64,000 nt of DNA, taken from the NCBI RefSeq assembly GCF_000225825.1, contig NZ_AGBX01000005.1, positions 62,001 through 126,000 on the forward strand, given 5' to 3'. Shown here piece after piece: positions 1-9,182 of this stretch. The first letter of the stretch is position 1; every line of letters starts with the position of its first letter. Under the pieces are notes generated by a model. The model was not told where the DNA came from and made no database searches. It saw only the letters and a program-made list of their open reading frames with translations. The position numbers were made by a program, and so were the translations under genes. Origin of the DNA: Brachybacterium squillarum M-6-3 (GTDB lineage: Bacteria > Actinomycetota > Actinomycetes > Actinomycetales > Dermabacteraceae).

Positions 1-668
1 CCCACGAGCTGCGCACCCCGCTCACCGCGATCCGCGGCTACACCGAGATGCTGCGGCTCGCCGAGCCGCTCAGCGCCCAGGGCCTGCGGTCCGTGGACCG
101 GCTCGACGCGCAGTCCGCCCGCATGACCTCCCTGGTGGAGGACCTGCTGCTGCTGACCCGGCTCGACGACGGCGCGCCCCGCAGCGAGGAGGACGTGGAC
201 CTCGGCGAGGTGGTGCTGGAGAGCGTGATGGACGCCCGCGCCACCGCCCCCGGCCACGGCTGGGACGTCTCCGTGCCCGACGCCCCGGTGACCGTGCACG
301 GCGACGCCCGCCAGCTCACTCAGGTGGTGGTGAACCTGCTCTCCAACGCCCGCAAGCACACCCCGGCCGGCACCCGGGTGGCCGTGCGCCTGGACACCGT
401 CGCGGCGGCCCCCGGGACGAAGGGTGCCCCGGCGACGGCGCGGCTGCAGGTGCGCGACGACGGCCCCGGCATCGACCCCGAGCTGCTGCCGGACATCTTC
501 TCCCGCTTCACCCGCGCGGACCGGGCACGCTCCGGCAGCGAGAACACCACCGGGCTGGGCCTGTCCATCGTCAAGGCCATCGCCGAGGCACACGGCGGCG
601 GCGTCGCGGTGGCATCCCGCTCCGGCGAGACCGTCTTCACCCTCACCCTACCGCTGCTGCCCGCCTGA
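1..668 (+). CDS. sensor histidine kinase, C-terminal part (5' end outside window)
   Basis: This is the catalytic half of a two-component sensor kinase. The reading frame is open from the first bases and starts inside the H-box: [17 protein letters not shown], whose His (bases 3-5) is the predicted phospho-acceptor. The HATPase_c domain follows, with an N-box ([16 protein letters not shown]), a G1 box ([11 protein letters not shown]), an F-box region ([13 protein letters not shown]) and a G2 box ([18 protein letters not shown]). The protein ends soon after this domain, as in OmpR-partner kinases. The sensor domain, membrane segments and any response regulator lie upstream of the window, so the signal is unknown. 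The next gene, ileS, has its own promoter and is unlikely to be co-regulated. Confidence 0.93.
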   Translation, partial: HELRTPLTAIRGYTEMLRLAEPLSAQGLRSVDRLDAQSARMTSLVEDLLLLTRLDDGAPRSEEDVDLGEVVLESVMDARATAPGHGWDVSVPDAPVTVHGDARQLTQVVVNLLSNARKHTPAGTRVAVRLDTVAAAPGTKGAPATARLQVRDDGPGIDPELLPDIFSRFTRADRARSGSENTTGLGLSIVKAIAEAHGGGVAVASRSGETVFTLTLPLLPA

Positions 669-685
669 GCACCCGGCCGCGTGGC

Positions 686-691
686 TACACT
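686..691 (+). promoter_or_regulatory. -10 box of ileS
   Basis: TACACT matches the actinobacterial TAnnnT -10 consensus. The predicted start of transcription is near base 698, just before the first stem of the T-box leader. No clear -35 box is visible. Confidence 0.6.
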
Positions 692-697
692 GGTCGC

Positions 698-948
698 ATC
701 GGCATCGACCCGGCCATCACCGGCGAGCCGCGGGAAGAACGGCCACCCTCCGTGGGCGGCCCTGTAGAACCCGCCGGGACCAGCCCGTCACAGCTGAGGA
801 ACGAGGGGAGGCCCCCCGCGTCGGTCCGTCCGGCGTCGTGGGCCCCAACCGAGGTGGTACCGCGCCCCCGCCCGCCGGGAGCGTCCTCGGGCAGCAGACC
901 TGTCCGTCGCGGGACCCGCTCCCGCCGCCCCACCCGGAGGCCCCTCGT
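698..948 (+). ncRNA. ileS T-box riboswitch (translational type)
   Basis: The leader of ileS has the hallmarks of a tRNA-sensing T-box. Bases 849-864 read CCGAGGTGGTACCGCG, the T-box core. CCGAGG (849-854) pairs with CCTCGG (885-890). A 7-base bulge UGGUACC (855-861) follows, then GCGC (862-865) pairs with GCGT (881-884). The UGGU of the bulge would pair with the tRNA 3' end, with its last U facing an A discriminator, as in tRNA-Ile. A short stem I is formed by CGGC (700-703)/GCCG (727-730) and CCGG (710-713)/CCGG (720-723). Its loop holds AUC (716-718), an Ile codon followed by A, as expected for the specifier. In the alternative fold, CCTC (885-888) pairs with GAGG (937-940) in the ribosome binding site, so control is probably at translation. 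Actinobacterial ileS T-boxes of this short-stem type are an established class. Confidence 0.85.
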
Positions 949-949
949 C

Positions 950-3900
950 ATGGCGTACCCGCGCACCGGCACCGCCCTCGTCCCCTCGCCGAACCTCCCC
1001 GCGCTCGAGAACCGGGTGCTGGAGTTCTGGCGCATCGACGACACCTTCCGCGCCTCGATCGCGCAGCGCGAGGGCGCCGAGGAGTTCGTCTTCTACGACG
1101 GCCCGCCCTTCGCCAACGGCCTGCCGCACTACGGCCACCTGCTCACCGGCTTCGTCAAGGACGTGGTGCCGCGCTTCCGCACCATGGACGGGCTGAAGGT
1201 CGACCGTCGCTTCGGCTGGGACACCCACGGCCTGCCCGCCGAGCTGGAGGCGATGCGGGAGCTCGGCATGACCGAGAAGGCCGAGATCGAGCAGATGGGC
1301 ATCGAGCAGTTCAACGCCGCCGCCCGCGCCTCGGTGCTGAAGTACACCAAGGAGTGGGAGGAGTACGTCACCCGGCAGGCCCGCTGGGTCGACTTCGAGA
1401 ACGACTACAAGACGCTCGACCCCACCTTCATGGAGTCGGTGCTGTGGGCCTTCAAGACCCTGTACGACAAGGGCCGCGCCTACGAGGGCTACTCGGTGCT
1501 GCCGTACTGCTGGAAGGACCAGACGCCGCTGAGCTCCCACGAGCTGCGGATGGACGACGACGTCTACCAGGACCGGCAGGACCCCTCCGTCGTCGCCACC
1601 TTCCCGCTGGAGGGGGACAAAGCCGCCCAGCTGGGGCTGGAGGGTGTGAAGGCCCTGGCCTGGACCACCACCCCCTGGACCCTGCCCACCAACTTCTCCC
1701 TCGCCGTCGGCCCCGAGATCGAGTACGTCACCGTGCCCGCCGGACCCGAGGGCGCCGCCGATGGCACCGCCGCCGGTGAGGGCACCTTCCTGCTCGCCGC
1801 CGACCTGGTCGCCGCTCACGCCACGAACCTCGGCTACGGCGGCGACGGTGAGGCCGCGCTCGCCGCCGCGGGGGAGAGGCGCTACAGCGGCGCCGAGCTG
1901 GAGTACCTGGCCTACCGGCCGCTGTGGGACGTGTACTCCGCCGACCGCGAGCAGTGGGGCACCCAGAACGCCTGGGTCGTCGTGGTCGCCGACTACGTCT
2001 CCACCACCGACGGCACCGGCGTGGTCCACCAGGCCACCGCCTACGGCGAGGAGGACCAGAAGGTCAACGCCGCCTACGGCATCCCCGTCATCGTCTCCGT
2101 CGACGAGGCCGCCCAGTTCCTGGACTACTTCCGCGGCACCGCCCTGGACGAGATCACCGGGCTGCAGGTCTTCGAGGCCAACCGCCCGATCATCCGTAAC
2201 CTGCAGCGGATGGGCCGGCTGTTCGCCGAGACCAGCTACGTGCACTCCTACCCGCACTGCTGGCGCTGCCGGAACCCGCTGATCTACAAGGCCGTCGGCT
2301 CCTGGTTCGTGAAGGTCGCCGACCAGCGCGAGCGGATGCTGGAGCTGAACCAGCAGATCGACTGGGTGCCCGGGAATGTCAAGGACGGCCAGTTCGGCCG
2401 CTGGTTGGAGGGCGCCCGCGACTGGGCCATCTCCCGCAACCGCTACTTCGGCACCCCCATCCCGGTGTGGCAGAGCGACGACCCCGCCCACCCCCGCACC
2501 GACGTCTACGGCTCCCTCGCCGAGATGGAGGCCGACTTCGGGCGGGTCCCCACCGACGAGCTCGGGGAGGTGAACCTGCACCGTCCCTACATCGACGAGC
2601 TGACCCGCCCCAACCCGGACGACCCCACCGGGAACTCCACCATGCGCCGCGTCACCGACGTGTTCGACGTCTGGTTCGACTCCGGCTCGATGCCCTTCGC
2701 GCAGGTCCACTACCCCTTCGAGAACACCGAGTGGTTCGAGGGGCACAACCCGGCCGACTTCATCGTCGAGTACATCGGGCAGACCCGCGGCTGGTTCTAC
2801 GTGATGCACGTGCTGTCCACCGCGCTGTTCGACCGGCCCGCCTTCTCCAGCGTGATCTGCCACGGCATCGTGCTGGGCGAGGACGGGCAGAAGATGTCCA
2901 AGTCCCTGCGCAACTACCCGGACGTGCGGGAGATGTTCGACCTCTACGGGGCCGACGCGATGCGCTGGTTCCTGATGTCCTCGCCGATCCTGCGCGGCGG
3001 CAACCTGGTGGTCGACGAGCCGAAGATCCGCGACGCCGTCCGCCAGACCGTGCTTCCGCTGTGGAACGTGTGGTCCTTCCTCGCCATGTACGCCAACGCG
3101 GCCGGCGAGAAGGACGCCGAGGGCCGCCCCGCCGGGTACCTCGGCGAGGACCGCCACGAGTCCACCGCCGTGATGGACCGCTACCTGCTGGCCCGCACCG
3201 GGCAGCTGGTGCGCGAGGCCGGCGCCCACTTCCGCGAGCTCGCCATCGCCGACGCCGCCGAGGACATCCAGGGCTACCTGGACATGCTCACCAACTGGTA
3301 CGTGCGCCGCTCCCGCGACCGCTTCTGGGAGGGCGAGGAGCAGGCCATCGACGTGCTCGCCACCTGCCTGGAGACCCTCTGCCGGGTGGCGGCCCCGCTG
3401 CTGCCGATGGTGACCGAGGAGATCTGGCAGCAGCTCACCGGCGGCCGCTCCGTGCACCTGACCGATTGGCCCGACGCCGAGCTGTTCCCCGCCGACGACG
3501 CCCTGGTCGCCGCGATGGAGCAGGTGCGCGTGGTGGCCAGCGCCGGCAACGCGCTGCGCAAGAAGGAGGGCCTGCGCGCCCGCCTGCCGCTCGCCGAGCT
3601 GACCGTGGTCCACCACGACCCCGGCCAGCTCGAGCCCTTCGTCGAGATCATCGCCGAGGAGCTGAACGTCAAGGCCGTGCGCCTGCTGGACGTGGCCAGC
3701 CCCGAGGCACAGGGCATGGGCGTCGAGCAGCGGCTGTCCGTCAACGCCCGCGCCGCCGGGCCGCGGCTGGGCAAGCAGGTGCAGCAGGCCATCCAGGGCG
3801 CCAAGTCCGGCGACTGGTCCGTGGCCGAGGACGGCACCGTCACCGCGGGCGGCCTGGAGCTGGCCGCGAGCGAGTTCTCGCTGGACCTGGTGGCGGGGGA

Positions 3901-4249
3901 GTCCGCCGCCCTGGAGGGGCGCGCCGTGGGCGTGCTGCGCGGCGGGGACTTCCTGGTGCTCGACACCCGGGTCACCCCCGAGCTGGCCGCCGAGGGCACC
4001 GCTCGTGATGTGATCCGCGCGATCCAGGCGGCCCGCCGCGAGGCCGGGCTGGACGTCTCGGACCGCATCGTGCTGACCGTCGCCGGGGACCCGGAGGTGG
4101 TCGCCGCCGTCGAGGCGCATCGCGAGCTGGTGGCTGGGGAGGTGCTGGCCCGCGTGATCGAGGTGCCGGCCGAGCCCGCCGCGGGTGCCCACCGCGCCGA
4201 GGAGAAGGTCACCGGCGGCACCGTCCGCCTCTCCGTCGCCAAGGCCTGA
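950..4249 (+). CDS. ileS: isoleucyl-tRNA synthetase
   Basis: A class I aminoacyl-tRNA synthetase of 1099 residues that charges tRNA-Ile in the cytoplasm. The HIGH-type motif is HYGH at residues 60-63 (within [14 protein letters not shown]), and KMSKS is at 648-652. The CP1 editing domain lies between them ([15 protein letters not shown]). The length and the long C-terminal extension fit the larger type-2 IleRS common in Actinobacteria and eukaryotes; this subtype call is inference. The frame stays open upstream to base 752. The ATG at 950 is chosen because it follows a GGAGG (936-940) at 9 bases, starts at the conserved N-terminus, and is preceded by the T-box leader, which would otherwise be translated. 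Confidence 0.97.
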   Translation: MAYPRTGTALVPSPNLPALENRVLEFWRIDDTFRASIAQREGAEEFVFYDGPPFANGLPHYGHLLTGFVKDVVPRFRTMDGLKVDRRFGWDTHGLPAELEAMRELGMTEKAEIEQMGIEQFNAAARASVLKYTKEWEEYVTRQARWVDFENDYKTLDPTFMESVLWAFKTLYDKGRAYEGYSVLPYCWKDQTPLSSHELRMDDDVYQDRQDPSVVATFPLEGDKAAQLGLEGVKALAWTTTPWTLPTNFSLAVGPEIEYVTVPAGPEGAADGTAAGEGTFLLAADLVAAHATNLGYGGDGEAALAAAGERRYSGAELEYLAYRPLWDVYSADREQWGTQNAWVVVVADYVSTTDGTGVVHQATAYGEEDQKVNAAYGIPVIVSVDEAAQFLDYFRGTALDEITGLQVFEANRPIIRNLQRMGRLFAETSYVHSYPHCWRCRNPLIYKAVGSWFVKVADQRERMLELNQQIDWVPGNVKDGQFGRWLEGARDWAISRNRYFGTPIPVWQSDDPAHPRTDVYGSLAEMEADFGRVPTDELGEVNLHRPYIDELTRPNPDDPTGNSTMRRVTDVFDVWFDSGSMPFAQVHYPFENTEWFEGHNPADFIVEYIGQTRGWFYVMHVLSTALFDRPAFSSVICHGIVLGEDGQKMSKSLRNYPDVREMFDLYGADAMRWFLMSSPILRGGNLVVDEPKIRDAVRQTVLPLWNVWSFLAMYANAAGEKDAEGRPAGYLGEDRHESTAVMDRYLLARTGQLVREAGAHFRELAIADAAEDIQGYLDMLTNWYVRRSRDRFWEGEEQAIDVLATCLETLCRVAAPLLPMVTEEIWQQLTGGRSVHLTDWPDAELFPADDALVAAMEQVRVVASAGNALRKKEGLRARLPLAELTVVHHDPGQLEPFVEIIAEELNVKAVRLLDVASPEAQGMGVEQRLSVNARAAGPRLGKQVQQAIQGAKSGDWSVAEDGTVTAGGLELAASEFSLDLVAGESAALEGRAVGVLRGGDFLVLDTRVTPELAAEGTARDVIRAIQAARREAGLDVSDRIVLTVAGDPEVVAAVEAHRELVAGEVLARVIEVPAEPAAGAHRAEEKVTGGTVRLSVAKA

Positions 4250-4307
4250 TCGGGAGGCGGGGACGACAGGGCCTGGCCAGGCCGGCCCCGCCCGGTCCCG
4301 ACCTGTC

Positions 4308-4341
4308 GGCGGCTGACGTCCACCACGGGACGTCAGCTGCC
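4308..4341. terminator. hairpin between convergent ileS and hydrolase gene
   Basis: GGCGGCTGACGTC (4308-4320) pairs with GACGTCAGCTGCC (4329-4341) around an 8-base loop, with one G-U pair. It lies between two convergent genes and probably ends transcription from both sides. There is no clear U-tract. Confidence 0.65.
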
Positions 4342-4366
4342 GACTCCTTCGCCCCGTCCTCGGCGC

Positions 4367-6055
4367 TCATCCGCTGCCCACCGCTCCGCGGCCGACGGTG
4401 ACCACCGCCGATTCCTCCACCAGCACCCCGGGCCCGAGGTAGGTGCCCTCCAGTTCGGCCTGCAGCGTGACGAGGTCCGGGTCGGTGCGGGCGGCGCGCG
4501 CGATCGAGCCGGCGTAGCCGCCGACGGGGTCGTCCCCGGCCCCGGTGGCGTCATGGTTGGCGGGCAGCCACCCGGCCACGTCGCTCGGGTAGCCGGGCAG
4601 CACCACCTCCGCGTGTCGGGAGCCCACCGGCAGACTGCCGTCGACGCCGATCCCCTGCAGGTCCAGCAGCGGCACCGGGTCCCCGGCGATCCCGAGCCCG
4701 GCAAGCCCCGGGGCGTGGGAGACGTTCAGCGTGGCGGTGTCGGCCCGGGCCGGGATCACCGTCTGCACGGGGGAGCCGTAGCTGAGCACGTGCGTCACCT
4801 CGTACCCTCCCGACGCACCGTCAGGTGCGTTGAAGGTCGGGTCGGCGGCGAGCCGCGCGGCGACGATCCCGCCCTGCGAGTGCCCCACCAGCATCACCCG
4901 GGAGCCGGCAGGCACCCCGGCCACCTGCATCGCGGCGCGCACGTCGTCCATCGCCGCCGTGTCCTGCCCGGCCACCATGCGCAGGTTCGAGGCCCAGTCC
5001 CGGGAAGCGCCCTGCTGGCCCCAGGCTCCGGGCGCCTCCCAGATCCGGGCGCCCTCGGTGGGCGGCACCTGCACCAGGAACACCGGCTCCCCGCCGTCCG
5101 CCGGGCGCAGGGTCTGCACGCCGATGTTCCCGGCGGCCAGGGCATCGCCCTCCGGATTGGGCACGCGCAGGGCGTCGTTGCCGAGCACCAGGTCCACCAG
5201 GTCCTGCGGCGCCGTCCCACCGGAGGTGATCCGCACGTCCGTGAGCCGGCCGCCGGGGCGGTCGTCCAGCAGCGGCGAATCCCGCCCGGTCAGCGCCTCC
5301 ATCCCGACCACTGCCGCGGAGCCCGTCGTCACCAGGCCCGCCGCCCCCAGCTCGGCGACCGTCGGCACCCGCTGCCCGCTGGCCCACGCCTCGACCAGAT
5401 CACCCAGATGGGACGCGTCGCCCTCGAGCTGGCCGAGGTCCGCGGTCCACAGGCCCAGCAGCTCCCCGCCCGCGCTCAGCAGCCCGACCTGCGTCGCCAG
5501 TCCTCGGTCGAGGCGTTCGGCGACGTGCCCGGCCAGGTGAGACCCCGCCAGTTCCAGCGGCGCCTCCACCCCGTCGGGCAGCCAGAGCGCGTCCCGGTGG
5601 AGGTACCCGGGGGAGGCCTGCGGGAGGGCGGCCGCGGGCGTGGGCAGGGTCGGCGGGGGAGCGGTCGACTGTGGTCTGGCGGGCGACGGCGCGGTCGGCG
5701 ACGGCCCCGCCGCCCGAGCGCCGGCCGGTGCTGCCATGGCTCCGCCGAGCACCGGAGCCGAGGCGGCGGCCGGGACGGCGGAGGTCTCGTCCTGCTGCGC
5801 GGCGTGCTCCCGCAGCCCGGCGGCGAGATCGGCGAGTTCGTGCCCCAGCGCGTCCAGTACCGGCGCCTCCTGCTTCCACCACCGTCCGCGCAGGGCCTCG
5901 GCGTCGGCCCCGTGCCAGGCCGTCCCCGTCAGGCGTCGCGCGAGGCGGTCCCGCAGTGCCGCGACGACCTCCGCGGCGCGACCCCAGGCCTCGGCCGCCT
6001 CCTGCACCCGGGCCGTGTCCATGCCCCAGAAGCCCGGGGTCGCGACGCCGCTCAT
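4367..6055 (-). CDS. alpha/beta hydrolase with WXG100-like N-terminal region
   Basis: A 562-residue protein of unknown substrate. The C-terminal half has a lipase/esterase nucleophile elbow, GHSQGG, at about residues 391-396, followed by strands typical of alpha/beta hydrolases (VLSYGSPVQTV), so Ser393 is the likely nucleophile. The first 100 residues look alpha-helical and carry a W-x-G-like turn (TGTAWHGADAEALRGRWW), as in WXG100/ESX-type proteins. A Pro/Ala-rich linker (about residues 95-160) separates the two parts. No signal peptide is visible, so export by a type VII-like route is possible but unproven. The gene stands alone and is convergent with ileS. The ATG at 6055 is the first good start; a start a few codons downstream is possible. 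Confidence 0.75.
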   Translation of the reverse strand: MSGVATPGFWGMDTARVQEAAEAWGRAAEVVAALRDRLARRLTGTAWHGADAEALRGRWWKQEAPVLDALGHELADLAAGLREHAAQQDETSAVPAAASAPVLGGAMAAPAGARAAGPSPTAPSPARPQSTAPPPTLPTPAAALPQASPGYLHRDALWLPDGVEAPLELAGSHLAGHVAERLDRGLATQVGLLSAGGELLGLWTADLGQLEGDASHLGDLVEAWASGQRVPTVAELGAAGLVTTGSAAVVGMEALTGRDSPLLDDRPGGRLTDVRITSGGTAPQDLVDLVLGNDALRVPNPEGDALAAGNIGVQTLRPADGGEPVFLVQVPPTEGARIWEAPGAWGQQGASRDWASNLRMVAGQDTAAMDDVRAAMQVAGVPAGSRVMLVGHSQGGIVAARLAADPTFNAPDGASGGYEVTHVLSYGSPVQTVIPARADTATLNVSHAPGLAGLGIAGDPVPLLDLQGIGVDGSLPVGSRHAEVVLPGYPSDVAGWLPANHDATGAGDDPVGGYAGSIARAARTDPDLVTLQAELEGTYLGPGVLVEESAVVTVGRGAVGSG

Positions 6056-6245
6056 GCGTCCGCCCCGCGCTGCCTCGGGCGCGGCAGGACGAGAGCGGCG
6101 TCCGCGTCCGCTCGCCCCCTCCCGCCCTTCGTCCTCCGGTTCCCCATGGCCCGGAGCATAAGGACCCGCCGGGACGGGGAGCGGCCCTCGTCACCCCTGG
6201 GGGACGGCCCCGCGATGGGGAGGGACCGCGCCCAGGCCCGGCTCG

Positions 6246-6251
6246 TAGACT
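6246..6251 (+). promoter_or_regulatory. -10 box of folC
   Basis: TAGACT is a good TAnnnT hexamer, 38 bases ahead of the folC GTG. It predicts a short leader with its own ribosome binding site (AGGAG, 6279-6283). Confidence 0.6.
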
Positions 6252-6288
6252 GGCCCGCGCCCCGCCCCATCCGTTCCCAGGAGCCCTT

Positions 6289-7659
6289 GTGCCTCGTCCG
6301 TCCCGTCCGGAGCTGTCCCCCCGGCTGCGTGAGGTCTACGCCGCCCTGCTGGAGCGGGCCCCCGAGAACCGGATCGCCCCCGACCTCGGCCGCATCACCC
6401 GGCTGATGGAGCTGATGGGCGACCCGCAGAACTCCTACCGCAGCGTCCGCATCGCCGGCACCAACGGCAAGACCACCACCGCCCGCATCCTCGAGCGGAT
6501 CCTGCGGGAGGCCGGGCTCCGCACCGGCCGCACCACCAGCCCCCACCTGCGCAGCCCCGCCGAGCGGATCGCCATCGACGGCGAACCCATCGACGAGGAG
6601 GGCTTCGTACAGGCCTACGAGGACGTGCTGCCCTTCGCCGAGATGGTCGACGCCGAGTCCCTCGCCGCGGGCGGCGTGCGCCTGACCTACTTCGAGATGC
6701 TCACCGCGATGGCCTTCCAGGCCTTCGCCTCGGCGCCCGTCGACGTCGCCGTCGTCGAGACCGGGATGGGCGGCACCTGGGACGCCACCGGCGTGGTCGA
6801 CCCCGACGTCACCGTCATCACCCCCATCGGCCTGGACCACCAGGAGTACCTCGGCGACACCATCGCCGAGATCGCGGGGGAGAAGGCCGGCATCCTCACC
6901 CAGCGCGCCACCGCCGTGATCGCCGTCCAGGGCGAGGAGGACGCCGCGATGGTCTTGCGCGAGCGCATCGCCGCACTCGGAGCCGAGGTCGCCTTCCAGG
7001 ACGAGCAGATCGGCGTCATCGCCCGCACCCCCGGCGTCGGCGGGCAGCTGCTGACCCTGCAGGGCATCGCCGGCCGCTATGAGGAGGTGTTCCTCTCCCT
7101 GCTCGGCGCCCACCAGGCCGACAACGCGCTGATGGCCGTCGCCGCCGCCGAGGCCATGCTGGGCGACGGGGAGCGCGCGCTGGACGGGGAGCTGCTCTCC
7201 GCGGCGCTCGACACCGTCACCTCCCCGGGCCGCGCCGAGGTGGTGCGGCAGTCGCCCACCGTCATCGTCGACGCGGCCCACAACCCCGCCGGGGCCCTCA
7301 CCCTGGTGGAGACGGTGCGCGAGAACTTCCGCTTCACCCGCACCGTGGGCCTGGTCGGCATCCTGGAGGAGAAGGATGCCGAACAGATCCTCGCCGTGCT
7401 CGAGCCGCTGCTGGACCACGTCGTCATCACCCGCTCCTCCTCGCCGCGCGCCATCCCCGCCGACCAGCTCGCCGAGATCGCCCGCGACGTCTTCGCCGAC
7501 GAGGACCGGGTGCTCGAGGTGGCCGCCCTGCCCGACGCCATCCAGGTGGCCGTCGACCTCGCCGAGAGCGACGGCGATCAGTTCGGCGGGGTCGTCGCCG
7601 CCGGCTCCGTGACCCTGGCCGCGGAGGTCCGCGACCTGCTCGGCGCGGAGGGCGAGTGA
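6289..7659 (+). CDS. folC: bifunctional folylpolyglutamate synthase/dihydrofolate synthase
   Basis: A 456-residue Mur-ligase-type enzyme that adds glutamate to dihydropteroate and folates (folate synthesis and retention). The ATP-binding P-loop is GTNGKTTT at residues 57-64. Further family motifs are TSPHLRSPAERIAIDG, ETGMGGTWDATGVVDP and VDAAHNPAGA. The frame is open far upstream, but conserved sequence starts only here. The GTG at 6289 follows AGGAG at 5 bases and the -10 at 6246. The gene overlaps the following DUF4233 gene by one base (TGATG), so the two are likely translated together. The order folC-DUF4233-ndk is common in Actinobacteria. Confidence 0.95.
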   Translation: MPRPSRPELSPRLREVYAALLERAPENRIAPDLGRITRLMELMGDPQNSYRSVRIAGTNGKTTTARILERILREAGLRTGRTTSPHLRSPAERIAIDGEPIDEEGFVQAYEDVLPFAEMVDAESLAAGGVRLTYFEMLTAMAFQAFASAPVDVAVVETGMGGTWDATGVVDPDVTVITPIGLDHQEYLGDTIAEIAGEKAGILTQRATAVIAVQGEEDAAMVLRERIAALGAEVAFQDEQIGVIARTPGVGGQLLTLQGIAGRYEEVFLSLLGAHQADNALMAVAAAEAMLGDGERALDGELLSAALDTVTSPGRAEVVRQSPTVIVDAAHNPAGALTLVETVRENFRFTRTVGLVGILEEKDAEQILAVLEPLLDHVVITRSSSPRAIPADQLAEIARDVFADEDRVLEVAALPDAIQVAVDLAESDGDQFGGVVAAGSVTLAAEVRDLLGAEGE

Positions 7660-8180
7660 TGAGCGCCAAGCCCACCGGCCGCGAGCGGGTCCGCCGCGGC
7701 GCCCTCACCCCCTCGCCCCGTCCGCACGGCGCGCAGCGCATGTTCTCCTCCACCACCCTGGTGGTCGAGGCACTGGTCGTGTTCTTCGCGGTGCTCGTCG
7801 CCCACCAGCTCGTGCCAGACCAGCGCTCCCTGACCTGGGTATGGGGCCTCGGCACCGGCCTCGCCCTGCTGGCCTGCGCCGGGATGCTGCGCCGCGGCGG
7901 CGCCTGGACCTACCTGCTCGGCATGGTGCTGCAGATCCCCGTGGTGCTGCTGGGCCTGCAGGTGCCGGCCATGTGGCTGATCGGCGGCGCCTTCGCCGCG
8001 CTCTACGTCTACGGCGTGATCGCGGGGCACCGCTTCGACGCGGAGAAGGACGCCGTGGACGCCCGGGTGCTGGCCGCCGAGGAGGCCGCGGGGGAGCGGG
8101 TCGAGGACCCGCGCTCCGAGGAGCAGATCGCCGCCGAGGACCCGCAGCGTGACCCCCGCACTTACCGCCGCGAGCCCTGA
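7659..8180 (+). CDS. DUF4233 membrane protein
   Basis: A 173-residue protein with about four hydrophobic segments: LVVEALVVFFAVLVAHQL, VWGLGTGLALLACAGML, WTYLLGMVLQIPVVLLGL and MWLIGGAFAALYVYGVI. It has a charged N-terminus and an acidic C-terminal tail. This matches DUF4233, a family almost always found directly after folC in Actinobacteria; its function is unknown. The ATG at 7659 shares a base with the folC stop (TGATG). A GTG three bases upstream is in frame, but the overlap geometry favours the ATG. Co-expression with folC is very likely. Confidence 0.88.
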   Translation: MSAKPTGRERVRRGALTPSPRPHGAQRMFSSTTLVVEALVVFFAVLVAHQLVPDQRSLTWVWGLGTGLALLACAGMLRRGGAWTYLLGMVLQIPVVLLGLQVPAMWLIGGAFAALYVYGVIAGHRFDAEKDAVDARVLAAEEAAGERVEDPRSEEQIAAEDPQRDPRTYRREP

Positions 8181-8244
8181 GCGCCGGACCCCTGAGCACC
8201 CGACCGCGCCGGGGCCGGCGTGCGGGGCGCCCGGTTCCTCTGGA

Positions 8245-8250
8245 TACAGT
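8245..8250 (+). promoter_or_regulatory. -10 box of ndk (leaderless)
   Basis: TACAGT ends 6 bases before the ndk ATG, so the transcript should begin at the A of the start codon. Confidence 0.65.
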
Positions 8251-8256
8251 GGGGGC

Positions 8257-8682
8257 ATGACCGCTCAGCGCACCCTCGTCCTGCTCAAGCCCGACGCCGT
8301 CCAGCGCGGCCTGCGCGGGGAGATCATCCGCCGTATCGAGGCCAAGGACTACGACATCGTGGCCCTGGTCCAGCGCACCGCCACCGCCGAGGAGCTCGCC
8401 GCGCACTACGCCGAGCACGAGGGCAAGCCCTTCTACCCCGGCCTCGTCGAGTACATGGGCTCCGCTCCGCTGGTCGCGATCGTCGTCGAGGGCGAGGGAG
8501 TCATCGCCGGCTTCCGCTCCCTGGCCGGCGCCACCAACCCCACCGCCGCCGCGCCCGGCTCGATCCGCGGCGACCTCGCCCGTGAGCGCGACCTGCCGGT
8601 GATCCAGAACCTCGTGCACGGCTCCGATTCCGAGGAGTCCGCCGCCCGCGAGATCGCGATCTGGTTCCCCGAGCTGGGCTGA
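8257..8682 (+). CDS. ndk: nucleoside diphosphate kinase
   Basis: A 141-residue enzyme that transfers phosphate from ATP to other (d)NDPs through a phospho-histidine. The active-site His is His121 in NLVHGSDS. The N-terminal TLVLLKPDAVQRGL and the segment GATNPTAAAPGSIRGD are family hallmarks. The length is normal. The frame is open upstream to 8149, but the ATG at 8257 is where family similarity starts. It sits 7 bases after a -10 box, with no ribosome binding site, so a leaderless mRNA is predicted. A strong hairpin follows the gene. Confidence 0.97.
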   Translation: MTAQRTLVLLKPDAVQRGLRGEIIRRIEAKDYDIVALVQRTATAEELAAHYAEHEGKPFYPGLVEYMGSAPLVAIVVEGEGVIAGFRSLAGATNPTAAAPGSIRGDLARERDLPVIQNLVHGSDSEESAAREIAIWFPELG

Positions 8683-8699
8683 TCCCCGCCATTCTCCGC

Positions 8700-8731
8700 G
8701 CGACCCCGTCCTGTCCGCAGGACGGGGTCGC
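8700..8731 (+). terminator. ndk terminator hairpin
   Basis: GCGACCCCGTCCTG (8700-8713) pairs perfectly with CAGGACGGGGTCGC (8718-8731) around a 4-base loop, 17 bases after the ndk stop. It is GC-rich and has no U-tract, as is common in Actinobacteria. Confidence 0.75.
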
Positions 8732-8827
8732 CCCGTCCTGGGCCGCTCGATGGGCGGGCGGCGACGTGATCCCGATCGCACCACGCCGCGTCGTCCACCG
8801 CCTCCCGCGCTGCGCGTCCGCTCGGTG

Positions 8828-8833
8828 CACAAT
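8828..8833 (+). promoter_or_regulatory. -10 box of small membrane protein gene (leaderless)
   Basis: CACAAT lies 6 bases ahead of the ATG at 8840, the leaderless spacing seen at several other genes here. Confidence 0.5.
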
Positions 8834-8839
8834 GTGCCC

Positions 8840-9037
8840 ATGCCCCTGAGCCTCGTCACCGTCGTGTTCCTGCTGCTGGCCCTCGTGGTCGCGGTGGGGA
8901 TCGTCGCCGTCGTGGCCCTGCCGAACATGCGGGACGAGCAGGGGGACGACCCCCTCCGGCGGGCCCAGCGCCACCAACAGCAGCGCACCGCCGCCCGCAG
9001 CGCCGAGCGCCACCGCTCCCGCACCGGCCGCCCCTGA
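8840..9037 (+). CDS. small single-pass membrane protein
   Basis: A predicted 65-residue protein. Residues 4-27 form one strongly hydrophobic helix (LVTVVFLLLALVVAVGIVAVV). The rest is a polar tail rich in Arg and Gln, probably cytoplasmic. I do not recognise the family. The frame extends upstream to 8750, but the ATG at 8840 fits a leaderless start 7 bases after CACAAT. The gene stands alone between the ndk terminator and the ftsY promoter, which supports a real small gene rather than a shadow frame. Confidence 0.6.
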   Translation: MPLSLVTVVFLLLALVVAVGIVAVVALPNMRDEQGDDPLRRAQRHQQQRTAARSAERHRSRTGRP

Positions 9038-9126
9038 GCGCCCCCGCCGTCCCGGCACGGACCCGTCGCCGGGGAGCGGGCATACCGGGCGGGTCCTCCC
9101 CACAGGTCCGGGGCCGGGACGCCCCC

Positions 9127-9132
9127 TAGACT
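9127..9132 (+). promoter_or_regulatory. -10 box of ftsY
   Basis: TAGACT, 51 bases upstream of the ftsY GTG. It predicts a leader of about 45 bases with a GGAGGTGA ribosome binding site (9172-9179). Confidence 0.6.
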
Positions 9133-9182
9133 GTCGGCTGACCTCGCCGCGGCTGCGGCGTCCCCGACCCCGGAGGTGACCC

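Noticed and set aside
788-4192. A 1134-codon open frame on the minus strand opposite ileS
   Set aside because: Such frames come from the high G+C and codon bias of the real gene. The protein is low in complexity (Gly, His, Val, Gln) and has no recognisable motif. Similar shadows lie opposite infB, glnD, pnp and others.
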